A stretch of DNA of 64,000 nucleotides from Pseudomonadota bacterium (GTDB taxonomy: Bacteria; Myxococcota_A; UBA796; GCA-2862545), in assembly GCA_005776945.1 (NCBI GenBank), contig SXOB01000042.1:46510-110509 (forward strand), in the 5' to 3' direction. Shown piece by piece: positions 8,719 to 16,646 of this stretch (its first letter is position 1; each line of letters starts with the position of its first letter). The notes below the pieces were generated by a model. The model ran no database searches, was not told the origin of the DNA, and saw nothing but the letters and a program-made list of their open reading frames with translations. The position numbers and the translations under genes are program-made.

Positions 8719-9630
8719 ATGAGCGAGGCAACCCGCGTACCGACCCAAGGACCCGAGCACCCCCTCCTTCGCTTGGCGCTGGTCGCGGTCCTTGCCGGAT
8801 GTGGCGGCACGCCGGGTACGGTGGTCGTCGACACCGACTCGCCGCCCGCGCCCTCGACCACGGGCACCCCGACGACCTCCACGCCGACCCCGTCCCCCAC
8901 GGATACCACCGATCCCTCGTGGCCGACCCTGCCCACCGAGACGCCGTCCGGGGTTCGCGGCCTGCTCGTCGGCCCCGACGGAACCGCTCGCGGCGACGCC
9001 GAGGTGATGGCCTGCACCCGCACGACCTGCTTCACCGGCACGACCGAGCCGGACGGCACGTTCGTGTTCGAAGTCGAACCTGGCACCGAGGTCGCCCTCA
9101 AGTCAGTTTGGAACGACGACGTGGAGCCGCGACTCGCGGAGGCCCTTCGACCCATCGTCGTGGACGAAGACGGGGCGATGACCCTCGATTTCGTGTACCA
9201 GCCGGACCTCCCAGAGGGCGCCGAGGTGCAGAGCTCCAGCCACGATCCCCAGGCTCTCGGGGTGGGAGACGACCTCGTGCTCACCGTCGACAAGGCGGCC
9301 CTCAAGGCTCCCTTCGGCGTGTTCCTCCAGGACATCGCGGCACGGCGCATCCCGGATGTCTGGGTGCCTCCCTACCCCCCCCTTGGCGAGATCGTCGCAC
9401 TTGCGGTGTGGGCGCTGCACCCGTTCGATACCACGAGCACCGCCGGGGTCGGCGTCGACGCCCCATGCGATCGTCCCGACGGAACGTCACTGGAGCTGTG
9501 GGCCATCGATCCCATCGACGGCACGTTCGAGGGCCCGCACGCGGGGTCGTGCGAGGGTGGCCGGTTTACGCTCGCCCAGGGCGACGGACCGACCCGGCTG
9601 ACCTACCTCGTCCTCGCGCCCGCGCCGTGA
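8719..9630 (+). CDS. lipoprotein with carboxypeptidase-regulatory-like domain
   Basis: A 303-residue predicted lipoprotein. An AGAGG stands 5 nt before the ATG. The lipobox is LAGC at about 28, preceded by an unusually long hydrophilic n-region (MSEATRVPTQGPEHPLLR). A Thr/Pro/Ser tether (TPTTSTPTPSPTDTTDP) leads into a small beta domain with GVRGLLVGPDGTARGDAEV, typical of carboxypeptidase-regulatory/SpaA-like folds. The C-terminal half (about 170-300) is not recognised. A structural surface role is likely. The tether resembles that of the M15 peptidase at 31710. Confidence 0.75.
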   Translation: MSEATRVPTQGPEHPLLRLALVAVLAGCGGTPGTVVVDTDSPPAPSTTGTPTTSTPTPSPTDTTDPSWPTLPTETPSGVRGLLVGPDGTARGDAEVMACTRTTCFTGTTEPDGTFVFEVEPGTEVALKSVWNDDVEPRLAEALRPIVVDEDGAMTLDFVYQPDLPEGAEVQSSSHDPQALGVGDDLVLTVDKAALKAPFGVFLQDIAARRIPDVWVPPYPPLGEIVALAVWALHPFDTTSTAGVGVDAPCDRPDGTSLELWAIDPIDGTFEGPHAGSCEGGRFTLAQGDGPTRLTYLVLAPAP

Positions 9631-10482
9631 GAGGCGCGTAGCCGCGCGGGTGACGACCCCATCCTACAGTGGCGTGACGACCGCCACGGTCGCGGGAACC
9701 GCGAGCGCGCCGTGCCTCCTGAGGAACCTTCCTTTGGTGGCGATTTAGCGCACCGAAATGGCCTGAGACGCACCGACAGTTTCGTAAGAAATGAGGTTGC
9801 CGGGCAGCTTCCGGATATCCAGGCGGAGGGTCGGCCCCGCATAGGGTCAGACCTACTTTTCTCCGACGCTTTCGGAGAAATCCCACCGGAATCGAGGCCC
9901 TGGTGGCCCTTGCAGGGCGGCGTGGCGCTGAGCGGGAACAATCTTGCCGGGTGTGCCTGCCGCCACGCCGTTCACCCTTCCGGTCCCCCGCGTGTGTCTA
10001 CTGCCATGCCCTTCATCCTTCCTTTCCCACCGTCTGGAACTGGATTTGATTACTCCTGGTGGGCATCTTCGCGGAGTCATGCGAGGTAATCCGCATGGAA
10101 AGCCAGAATGCGATCACCGGCGGGGACGTGTTCAGCGCTCCCTTGGATCCGGCCGGATTCGGGCATGGGGGCGTTCGCCTGTTCGGGAAGACAGCCTACG
10201 TTCCCTGCGGGGCGATCGGGTGGGCGCGACGACGAGACCTCGTCAACGGCCAGGGGTTCGGCGCCCGCGGGTCGACGCAGGTCCGCACCACACTTTGCGC
10301 TCCAAGTACGTCGATCGGTTTTCCGTCAACGCGATCGCCGCCATGACCATGCTCTGGCCCAGGGCCGGCGTCATCGACCTCAGCGCGTCGGCAAAGGCGT
10401 CCGTGCCCCACTGTATGCCGGGCTTGGACCTACAACGTCCCGATCGCCCGCGTCATACCGCACGCACCTGCGCCGCGGTGCG
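9631..10482. other. gene-poor region with hairpin
   Basis: About 850 bases without a convincing gene. Open frames are short, overlap in several frames and lack the strong third-position GC of neighbouring genes. One frame near 10090-10230 contains a coding-like stretch (APLDPAGFGHGGVRLFG) but soon degenerates; it could be a gene remnant of unknown origin. A perfect 8-bp hairpin (TTCTCCGA, loop CGCTT, TCGGAGAA) lies at 9859-9879 without a T-run. Confidence 0.4.
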
Positions 10483-10755
10483 TCATTGAGCGGAACTGGA
10501 ATCGAACCAAAATGCACACCACCCGGTGTAACATGTATGGTGCGCGAAGGTCAGTTCAGGACAGTCATCACTACTATCGCACGCGTATTGGCAGGTCCAA
10601 CCCTGAGTGGCGAATTCAACACAAACCAGGTCTTTCCCGCACCGATTTTCGGCCTTACACGGTTCACCGTATTCGCCAGCATCACCCGCATCCGTCTCAC
10701 CTGAACCGGCGCCCGAATCCGTGTCATCGCACGCCAACAGCAATCCAACCAGCAT
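10483..10755 (-). CDS. small Cys-rich lipoprotein
   Basis: A 90-residue protein: MLVGLLLAC lipobox, acidic spacer (DDTDSGAGSGETDAGDAGE), then a Cys-rich module with about eight cysteines (EPCKAENRCGKDLVC onward) and an aromatic tail (GWCAFWF). The pattern of spaced cysteines suggests a disulfide-knotted surface domain. It is a paralogue of the gene at 10847-11122 in the same orientation. ATG 10755 is chosen because the lipobox sits immediately behind it; the frame extends upstream into non-signal sequence. Function unknown. Confidence 0.65.
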   Translation of the reverse strand: MLVGLLLACDDTDSGAGSGETDAGDAGEYGEPCKAENRCGKDLVCVEFATQGWTCQYACDSSDDCPELTFAHHTCYTGWCAFWFDSSSAQ

Positions 10756-10846
10756 TCCGGTAGGTCGCGGACGAAAGAAATGGCTCCAACGCAGACGCGA
10801 GAGCCGCTGAATACCGGAGCTTGCGACACGCACGCGACCCCCCAAT

Positions 10847-11122
10847 TCAATAGATGAACGTACCACATAGGTTGTCCCAACAGACGTATTCCTCCCCGTT
10901 GGGAGGACAGTCCACCTTGTTCACACACGTCCAGAGGCACGACGCACCAGGATACTCGCAGCCCATCCCCGCTGGACAGGGATTCAAGTCGTCGCACGGC
11001 AACCCGAGATCGCTGTAGTTCGCGACATGCTGTGCAGACCCGTGCTCCTGGTCGCCACCGCACCCACAAACCGGTGCCCACGCGAGGCTTACAACCAGCC
11101 AACCGCTAGATCGCAGCAACAT
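10847..11122 (-). CDS. small Cys-rich lipoprotein or secreted protein
   Basis: A 91-residue protein. A signal peptide (MLLRSSGWLVVSLAWAPVCGC) with a possible lipobox at VCGC precedes a Cys-rich module (LPCDDLNPCPAGMGC onward) whose cysteine spacing mirrors that of the 10483-10755 product. The two genes are tandem, 91 bp apart, and probably arose by duplication. ATG 11122 places the hydrophobic core at the N-terminus; the frame continues upstream without signal character. Function unknown. Confidence 0.6.
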   Translation of the reverse strand: MLLRSSGWLVVSLAWAPVCGCGGDQEHGSAQHVANYSDLGLPCDDLNPCPAGMGCEYPGASCLWTCVNKVDCPPNGEEYVCWDNLCGTFIY

Positions 11123-11437
11123 CGTCAAACTCAAGGACCGGGCCGCGGTCCGGCTGCGGATGAAAATGAGACGGTCCTCACAGTGGGGCACGTCGTTTCT
11201 GGAATGCTTCGCGGTTTCAAAACGGACCCCAGTCCCGGCACATCAATCCATCCAGACGCGAAATCGCAACAAGGGTCGTCGGCCACTCCCTACCTGTCCA
11301 GGCACGCGTCGAGGAACGCGGACCCGACGACGTACGCATCCGGTCAGCCCGCCGTCCCTGGTCGCTCGGCCAGAGGAAGGGTCCCTGCTCAGTGGTGCGA
11401 GGTCGTCAACCCTGCCGTTGCACCCCTGGACAACGTT
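11123..11437. other. intergenic region without recognisable content
   Basis: There are 315 bases between the Cys-rich protein start and the end of the response regulator gene. The only open frames are shadows of neighbouring genes. I see no hairpin with a T-run and no repeat. Confidence 0.4.
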
Positions 11438-12064
11438 TCAGCCGAGGTGTCCTGTGCGCCGTCCCACGTAGCGGGCCAACTCGACGGGCCCATGCAAGCC
11501 GAGCTTCGTCAGCGATGCGCGCCGGTGGACTTCGACTGTCCTCACACTGATGCCGAGCCGATCGGCGACGTCTCGGTTGGTCGACCCGTTTCCGACGAGC
11601 AGCGTCACCTCTCGTTCGCGATTCGTCAGGCGTTCCCACGCATCCGCGGCGGCTCCCGCTGTAGTGGGTCGCCAGGACGCGGGAACGTGGCGTTTGCCGG
11701 CGGCGGTCTCCTGAAGGGCCCGAGCGACGGTCGAGGTCGCGGCGTCCTTGGTGACGAACCCGTCGACGTTGCGCAGCGCCTGCGCGATGACGGCTTCGCT
11801 CGAACACTGGCTTAGCAGCAGTACGTGGGGTCGCGGGGGCCCAAGATCCGCGAGGCGTCGCGCGACTTCGAGGCCGTCGAGGCCGGTCAGCTCGAGATTG
11901 AGGGTGACGATGGCCGGCCGTAGTCGTTCCACGAGCGCCATCGCCTCGAGGCCGTCCCCCGTTTCGCCGACGACGTCGAAACCGAGGGCACGGGCCAAGG
12001 CAGCGAGACCTGCTCGCAACACGGGTTGGTCGTCGACGATGAGGAGCGAGCGCGTTGATGCCAT
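11438..12064 (-). CDS. NarL/FixJ-type response regulator with atypical receiver
   Basis: A 208-residue protein: receiver domain (1-118) and LuxR-type HTH (about 140-200; LTNREREVTLLVGNG, then RDVADRLGISVRTVEVHRR). The acidic pair (VDD, residues 11-12) and the conserved lysine (VTKDA) are present. The phospho-acceptor position reads PAIVTLNLELTG, so Asn56 replaces the expected Asp. It is therefore unlikely to be activated by normal phosphorylation and may respond to another signal or act constitutively. No histidine kinase is adjacent. A TAGAAT box about 70 nt upstream on the minus strand may be its promoter. Confidence 0.9.
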   Translation of the reverse strand: MASTRSLLIVDDQPVLRAGLAALARALGFDVVGETGDGLEAMALVERLRPAIVTLNLELTGLDGLEVARRLADLGPPRPHVLLLSQCSSEAVIAQALRNVDGFVTKDAATSTVARALQETAAGKRHVPASWRPTTAGAAADAWERLTNREREVTLLVGNGSTNRDVADRLGISVRTVEVHRRASLTKLGLHGPVELARYVGRRTGHLG

Positions 12065-12186
12065 CGCCCCGGCGGTGCGGCCTCAGGTCGGATTGGTTCC
12101 GTCTCAGATGACGGGGGAGCGAATCCAGCCAGATTCTAGCTACCTAGTTTGGCAAGGAGATACGCGACAGTACGTAGGGACGAACG

Positions 12187-13035
12187 TCAGATGCGACGAA
12201 GCTTGATCTCGACGTCGCCGGACCAGTGGTTCGCAAACGCCCGAACACAGGTGTCCAGGTAGCGATCGTAGTCGTCGTAGACGCGGTCGCCCCATTGAGC
12301 GCGGATCGTGCCTTCGTTCAAGCGAAGGCGGCGCAGCCACTCGCCCGTCGTCCGACCGTAGTCCTTGCGGAGCATGTGAAGCTCCTCGATCTCCCAGTGA
12401 GGCGTGACGGCCTGGACGATTTCCTCGATGCGGGGATTGAGGCCGCCAGGAAAGATGACGTCGGCCGTGAAGGCGAGGTCTTCGAGATCCTTGCGGGCGC
12501 GGGGGATGCGATTGCGCAGGATCGCCTGGAAGCCGAAGCAGGCGCCAGGGCGCACCCAGGTCGCCAGTCGGTTGAAATAGGCGCGGTAGAGGTCGACCGC
12601 GAGCCCTTGGCGCGCCTGAGCGGGCGAGCAGAGGTGGTCGATCATCTCGACGCTGATGAGCCCGTCGAAGGGGACGGCCGGCTCATAGGTGTGGTAGTCC
12701 TGCAGCAAGAACGTGGCGTTGGGCAGCTTGCGGGCATGGCACCACGCGAGTTGCTCCGTGCTCAGCGTGATGCCCGTTGCGTGGCGGATTCCCAAGCGGC
12801 TGACGACGTCGATCGCCGAGCCCCAGCCGGAGCCGATGTCGAGGACCGTCTTGTCGGGGCCGAGTTCCGCGAAGCGGTACAGGCGCTGGGCCTTGGCTTC
12901 TTGGGCCTCCTCGAGCGTCATGTCGTCGCGCTCGTACCAGGCCGACGTGTAGTGCATGTTCTTGTCGAGCCACAGCGCGAAGAATTCGTTCGAAACGCTG
13001 TACGATAGGTCGATCTCGGCCTGAGTGCTGGTCAT
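12187..13035 (-). CDS. cyclopropane-fatty-acid-synthase-type SAM methyltransferase
   Basis: A 282-residue SAM-dependent methyltransferase of the CFA-synthase / mycolic-acid cyclopropane-synthase family. Motif I reads VLDIGSGWGS (about 64-73), the N-terminal segment DLSYSVSNEFFALWLDKNMHYTSAW is typical, and the C-terminal half carries the family helices. It would methylate or cyclopropanate an unsaturated acyl chain, or methylate a related lipid or small molecule. It lies 23 bp downstream of the epimerase gene on the same strand, so the two likely form an operon. At 282 residues it matches the CmaA-like rather than the longer E. coli Cfa length. Confidence 0.85.
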   Translation of the reverse strand: MTSTQAEIDLSYSVSNEFFALWLDKNMHYTSAWYERDDMTLEEAQEAKAQRLYRFAELGPDKTVLDIGSGWGSAIDVVSRLGIRHATGITLSTEQLAWCHARKLPNATFLLQDYHTYEPAVPFDGLISVEMIDHLCSPAQARQGLAVDLYRAYFNRLATWVRPGACFGFQAILRNRIPRARKDLEDLAFTADVIFPGGLNPRIEEIVQAVTPHWEIEELHMLRKDYGRTTGEWLRRLRLNEGTIRAQWGDRVYDDYDRYLDTCVRAFANHWSGDVEIKLRRI

Positions 13036-13058
13036 GGGTCCATCCGCGACGCGCTGCC

Positions 13059-14066
13059 CTATGCCCGCGATGGCCGCTCGGGCAACCCGTGGTAGCTCCG
13101 GTACCAGGCAACGAAGCGGCGGACGCCTTCCGCCAAGGGCGTAGCGGGCCGGAAACCGACCGCTTCGAACAGATCGGTGGCGTCGGCGGCGGTGGCGATG
13201 GCGTCGCCCGCGGCGAGCGGCGCATGTTGCGTCTTCGCCGTGCGGCCTGTGGCCGCTTCGATGGTGGCGACCAACGTCATCAGGTCGACGGGGTCCGCGT
13301 TGCCGACGTTGTAGAGGCGCCAGGGGGCGGCCGCCGTCGCCAGATCGGGGACCGGCACGGAGGTCGGCGGACGGTCGATGACGCGGATGACGGCCTCCAC
13401 GACATCGTCGATGTAGGTCATGTCGCGCGACATGGCGCCATGATTGAACAGGACAATGGGCTCGTCGGCCAGCAGTGCCCTCGTGAACTTGTAGATCGCC
13501 ATGTCGGGGCGGCCCCAGGGGCCGTCGACCGTGAAGAAGCGGAGGCCGGTGGCCGGAAGGCCAAAGAGGTGGGCGTAACTGTGGGCCATGAGCTCATTTG
13601 CGCGCTTGGTCGCGGCGTAGAGGCTCAGCGGGTGGTCGGCCGCGTCGTGTTCGCTGAAGGGCAGCTGCCCGGAACCGTAGACGGATGACGAACTAGCGTA
13701 GACGAGGTGGGGAACGCGTCCGTGGCGGCACCCCTCGAGGATGTGGAGGAAGCCGGTGAGATTGGCGGCCGCGTAGACATGGGGCTGGTCGATCCCGTGG
13801 CGGACCCCGGCCTGGGCGGCAAGGTGAATGACGGCGGCGAAGGGCTGCGAAAAAACAGCCTCCACGGCGGCGCGGTCGGCCAGGTCGGCCTCGACCATGC
13901 GGAACCCCCGATGGGCCACCAATTCGGCCACGCGGGCCCGCTTGAGCGCGGGGTCGTAGTAGGGGTTCATGTCGTCGAAGCCGACGACGTCGTGTCCGAG
14001 CTGCAACAGCCGAAGGGCGACGTGGAAGCCGATGAAGCCCGCTGCTCCCGTCACCAGGTAGGCCAC
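13059..14066 (-). CDS. NAD-dependent epimerase, UDP-glucuronate 4-epimerase-like
   Basis: A 335-residue extended SDR. GxxGxxG is present as TGAAGFIG near the N-terminus, with YASSSSVYG and the catalytic YxxxK as YAATK. RFFTVDGPWGRPDMAIYKFT matches the UDP-glucuronate/UDP-glucose 4-epimerase subgroup, except Asp stands where Tyr is usual (TVYGPWG). The start is GTG 14066, preceded by GGGGAG; a longer frame upstream has no homology. It is the first gene of the pair with the CFA-type methyltransferase. The divergent gene at 14111 starts 44 bp away. Confidence 0.88.
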   Translation of the reverse strand: MAYLVTGAAGFIGFHVALRLLQLGHDVVGFDDMNPYYDPALKRARVAELVAHRGFRMVEADLADRAAVEAVFSQPFAAVIHLAAQAGVRHGIDQPHVYAAANLTGFLHILEGCRHGRVPHLVYASSSSVYGSGQLPFSEHDAADHPLSLYAATKRANELMAHSYAHLFGLPATGLRFFTVDGPWGRPDMAIYKFTRALLADEPIVLFNHGAMSRDMTYIDDVVEAVIRVIDRPPTSVPVPDLATAAAPWRLYNVGNADPVDLMTLVATIEAATGRTAKTQHAPLAAGDAIATAADATDLFEAVGFRPATPLAEGVRRFVAWYRSYHGLPERPSRA

Positions 14067-14110
14067 CTGCTCCCCCTGCCCGCGGTTAGCGCGCCGGGCG
14101 GGAGGGCGGC

Positions 14111-14836
14111 ATGGTCCAGCTGCTTGTGAGCGCGGCACTGGCCGTCCCCGTCGACGTGGACGCCCTGAAGCGGACCCTTGGGGAGGTCGCGCCAATTCGG
14201 GCTCAACGCGGAGCGTCCAAGGTGCCGCAAATCCCGGATGCGTCCCGCTGGATGGCGGCTCAGACGGGCAAGGTGGAGACGGGCCTGGTCGAGATTCCGG
14301 GGCATGCGGCTCGGCTTGGCTGGGGCGTCGGAGCGGTGGACGTGAACGCCGCGAAGCTGATGGCTGCGCTGAGCGATGACCAGAGCAAGCCCAACTACAC
14401 GTCGCTCGAGCGCGTGGTGCTGGTCGACGGTCGTTGGTGCGCGCCCAAGCGTCGCGTGCTGCAGTTCCTGCCGATGGGTTTGGTGACCGACCGATGGTGG
14501 GTGGTCGATCAAGCGGTGCAGACGCAGCTCGCGCAGGCGAGCGCAGGACGGATGTTGGAGACTACGTGGCACAGCGTCGAAGATCCGGTCCTTTCCGGCG
14601 AGGCCGCAACGGTAGCCGCAGGTGGCATTTCCATCGCTTTTACGCAGGGCGCGTGGCTGCTCATCCCCCTGGGGCCGGAGACGACCTGGGTCGAATACCA
14701 CGCTTGGTCTGACCCGGGCGGTTCGGTGCCCGCGGCCCTTGCGAGCCGGTTTGCGGCGTCTGGCATTCCGGATGCGATCGCAGGGATGGTCGCGTTGGCG
14801 AAGGCGGGGCCGCGGTGCGCGGTCGCGCCGGGCTGA
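14111..14836 (+). CDS. START-like lipid-binding protein
   Basis: A 241-residue protein with a short N-terminal hydrophobic signal (MVQLLVSAALAVPVDVD). The C-terminal part resembles START/polyketide-cyclase-like helix-grip proteins, notably WVEYHAWSDPGGSVPAALAS followed by RFAASGIPDAI, the usual start of the closing alpha helix. Such domains bind lipids or hydrophobic ligands. Export to the periplasm is inferred from the N-terminus. GGGAGG precedes the ATG and a GCGGTTAGC box lies about 25 nt upstream. It is divergent from the epimerase/methyltransferase pair, so it may act on the same lipid. Confidence 0.65.
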   Translation: MVQLLVSAALAVPVDVDALKRTLGEVAPIRAQRGASKVPQIPDASRWMAAQTGKVETGLVEIPGHAARLGWGVGAVDVNAAKLMAALSDDQSKPNYTSLERVVLVDGRWCAPKRRVLQFLPMGLVTDRWWVVDQAVQTQLAQASAGRMLETTWHSVEDPVLSGEAATVAAGGISIAFTQGAWLLIPLGPETTWVEYHAWSDPGGSVPAALASRFAASGIPDAIAGMVALAKAGPRCAVAPG

Positions 14837-14899
14837 GACGGAAGGGATCATCCAAGAGGGTTTGGGCAACCCTCATGTTAGTGGCCAAGGGGAGGCGGC

Positions 14900-16615
14900 A
14901 TGGTGGCCTTTTGGACCTGGCTGGCGTGCGCGGTGGATTCAGAGACGACGGGCGCAACCCCGACCCGCCCACCGGCCGTCGCTGAGTCCTGCGCCAACCA
15001 GATTGACGACGACGGCGACGGTTTGGCAGACTGCCTGGATTCCGATTGCGACGGCCGGTGTCTCGAGACCTGTACCGACGAACGCGACAACGATGGCGAC
15101 GGCGCCGTCGATTGTGCGGACTCGGACTGCAACGAACCCACCTGCGCCGAAGATTGTACGGACGCCCGCGACAACGACGCCGATGGCGCCGCCGATTGTT
15201 CGGACTCCGATTGCTCCATTGCGGATTGCGACGAGTTGTGCGCCGATGCCAGAGACAATGACGGCGATGCCCTCGTCGATTGCGACGACCCCGATTGTGA
15301 CGGGAGTTGCGACGAGGTGTGCGACGATGGTCGGGACAACGACCTGAGCGGCGCCGCGGACTGCGATGACCCATCCTGCACGGACGTCTGCGCCGAGGAC
15401 TGCGTCAATGGCGTCGACGATGACGCCGATTTCCTGGTCGATTGTGCGGACGACGAGTGCGACGCCTCCTGCGACGCCGATGGCGATGGTTGGGTCGCGC
15501 TCGCCCTTGGTGGCGACGACTGCGACGACGCCGATTCCGCCGTGAATCCAGGGGCGGAAGAGGTCTGCAATGGGTGGGACGACAATTGCGACGGCCTCGC
15601 CGACGAAGACGACCCCGCTTTGGACATCTCCACGCAGATTTGGTTCTACCATGACGACGACGGAGACGGGTTTGGCGTGTATCCGGACCCGTTGGCGGTC
15701 TGGGCGTGCACAGCGCCTGAGGGAATGTCGGCCGATGCAACCGACTGTTTGGACACTGATCCTGCCGTAAATCCCGCGGCGATCGAGGCATGCAATGGCC
15801 TCGACGACGATTGCGACGGGCTGAAGGACGACGCGGACCCGTCGGTGGACCTCTCCACGGCCGGTGACTGGTTCCCGGACTTGGACGGCGACGGCTGGGG
15901 CGCCGGCGTCGGCGTTCCGTCTTGCGCGCCGCCCGTGGGCCACGTCGACAATGACGAAGATTGTGACGACGCAGACCCCAGCATCGGTGCCCCGACCGAT
16001 TTTTGGTTCGACGATGATGGCGATGGGTTTGGCGAGGGCGCGCTTCTTGGGGTCGTCGACTGCTCGTCCCCGATCCCGGGGTGGGTGGCGGTGAGCCTGG
16101 GGCTGGATTGCGACGACGTTGACCCGGGCGTGTTCCCTGGGGCACCCGAGACCTGCGAGGACGGTCTGGACCAGGATTGTGACGGCGCCGACGATACTTG
16201 TTGTGTCGCACCTACGCCGGATTGCGTCGCGCACGTCAACGGGGACGGCTGCTACACGTTCTGCTCACCCAGTTTGAACTGGGAGGACGCCCAAGCGGCG
16301 TGTGCAGCGGACGGCGCATTTCTTGTGTCGATCGGCGATCCGGTCGAGGAGACCTGGGTGGACGCCACGATCGACGTCGCGGGCGCTGGCTTCGGGATCA
16401 TCGGTTCTTCCTGGTGGATGGGCTTCAACGACCGGACCTTGGAAGGAACATGGGTTTGGGACGACGGAAGCCTGGTCGCCATCACGCACTGGTACCCAGG
16501 TGAGCCCAACGACTCGGGCGGCGAGGACTGTGGCACCTTGAATCGCTTCCATCCCGACTTGGGCTGGAATGACGACGCGTGCCACACGACAAAACCCTAC
16601 GTCTGCGAGCGCTGA
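14900..16615 (+). CDS. MopE-repeat protein with C-terminal C-type lectin domain
   Basis: A 571-residue exported protein. A short signal with possible lipobox (MVAFWTWLAC) follows GGGGAGGCGGC. Residues about 30-200 are tandem 28-residue repeats (CTDxRDNDxDGAxDCxDSDC). Residues 200-430 are longer MopE-type units (DDCDDADSAVNPGAEEVCNG). Residues about 435-571 form a C-type lectin-like domain: cysteines frame WEDAQAAC, an EPN calcium/sugar-specificity motif occurs in HWYPGEPNDSGGEDC, and GWNDDAC supplies the WND calcium site. EPN is typical of mannose-type binding in animal lectins; glycan binding here is inference. It is a paralogue of the truncated gene at 1-910. Confidence 0.9.
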   Translation: MVAFWTWLACAVDSETTGATPTRPPAVAESCANQIDDDGDGLADCLDSDCDGRCLETCTDERDNDGDGAVDCADSDCNEPTCAEDCTDARDNDADGAADCSDSDCSIADCDELCADARDNDGDALVDCDDPDCDGSCDEVCDDGRDNDLSGAADCDDPSCTDVCAEDCVNGVDDDADFLVDCADDECDASCDADGDGWVALALGGDDCDDADSAVNPGAEEVCNGWDDNCDGLADEDDPALDISTQIWFYHDDDGDGFGVYPDPLAVWACTAPEGMSADATDCLDTDPAVNPAAIEACNGLDDDCDGLKDDADPSVDLSTAGDWFPDLDGDGWGAGVGVPSCAPPVGHVDNDEDCDDADPSIGAPTDFWFDDDGDGFGEGALLGVVDCSSPIPGWVAVSLGLDCDDVDPGVFPGAPETCEDGLDQDCDGADDTCCVAPTPDCVAHVNGDGCYTFCSPSLNWEDAQAACAADGAFLVSIGDPVEETWVDATIDVAGAGFGIIGSSWWMGFNDRTLEGTWVWDDGSLVAITHWYPGEPNDSGGEDCGTLNRFHPDLGWNDDACHTTKPYVCER

Positions 16616-16646
16616 GCCCTCGGGGGCTCGCGACGGACGTCGGATT

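Noticed and set aside
9859..9879. The 8-bp hairpin as a terminator.
   Set aside because: No T-run follows on either strand and no gene ends close by in the right orientation.
10483..10515. A T-loop-like GGTTCGATTCC on the minus strand suggested a tRNA 3' half.
   Set aside because: No matching acceptor, D or anticodon arm can be drawn, the T stem has mismatches, and the bases are the coding 3' end of the Cys-rich lipoprotein.
15000..15480. Regular repeats suggested a CRISPR array or satellite.
   Set aside because: The period and variation follow codons of the Asp/Cys protein repeats, with no constant repeat or unique spacer pattern.
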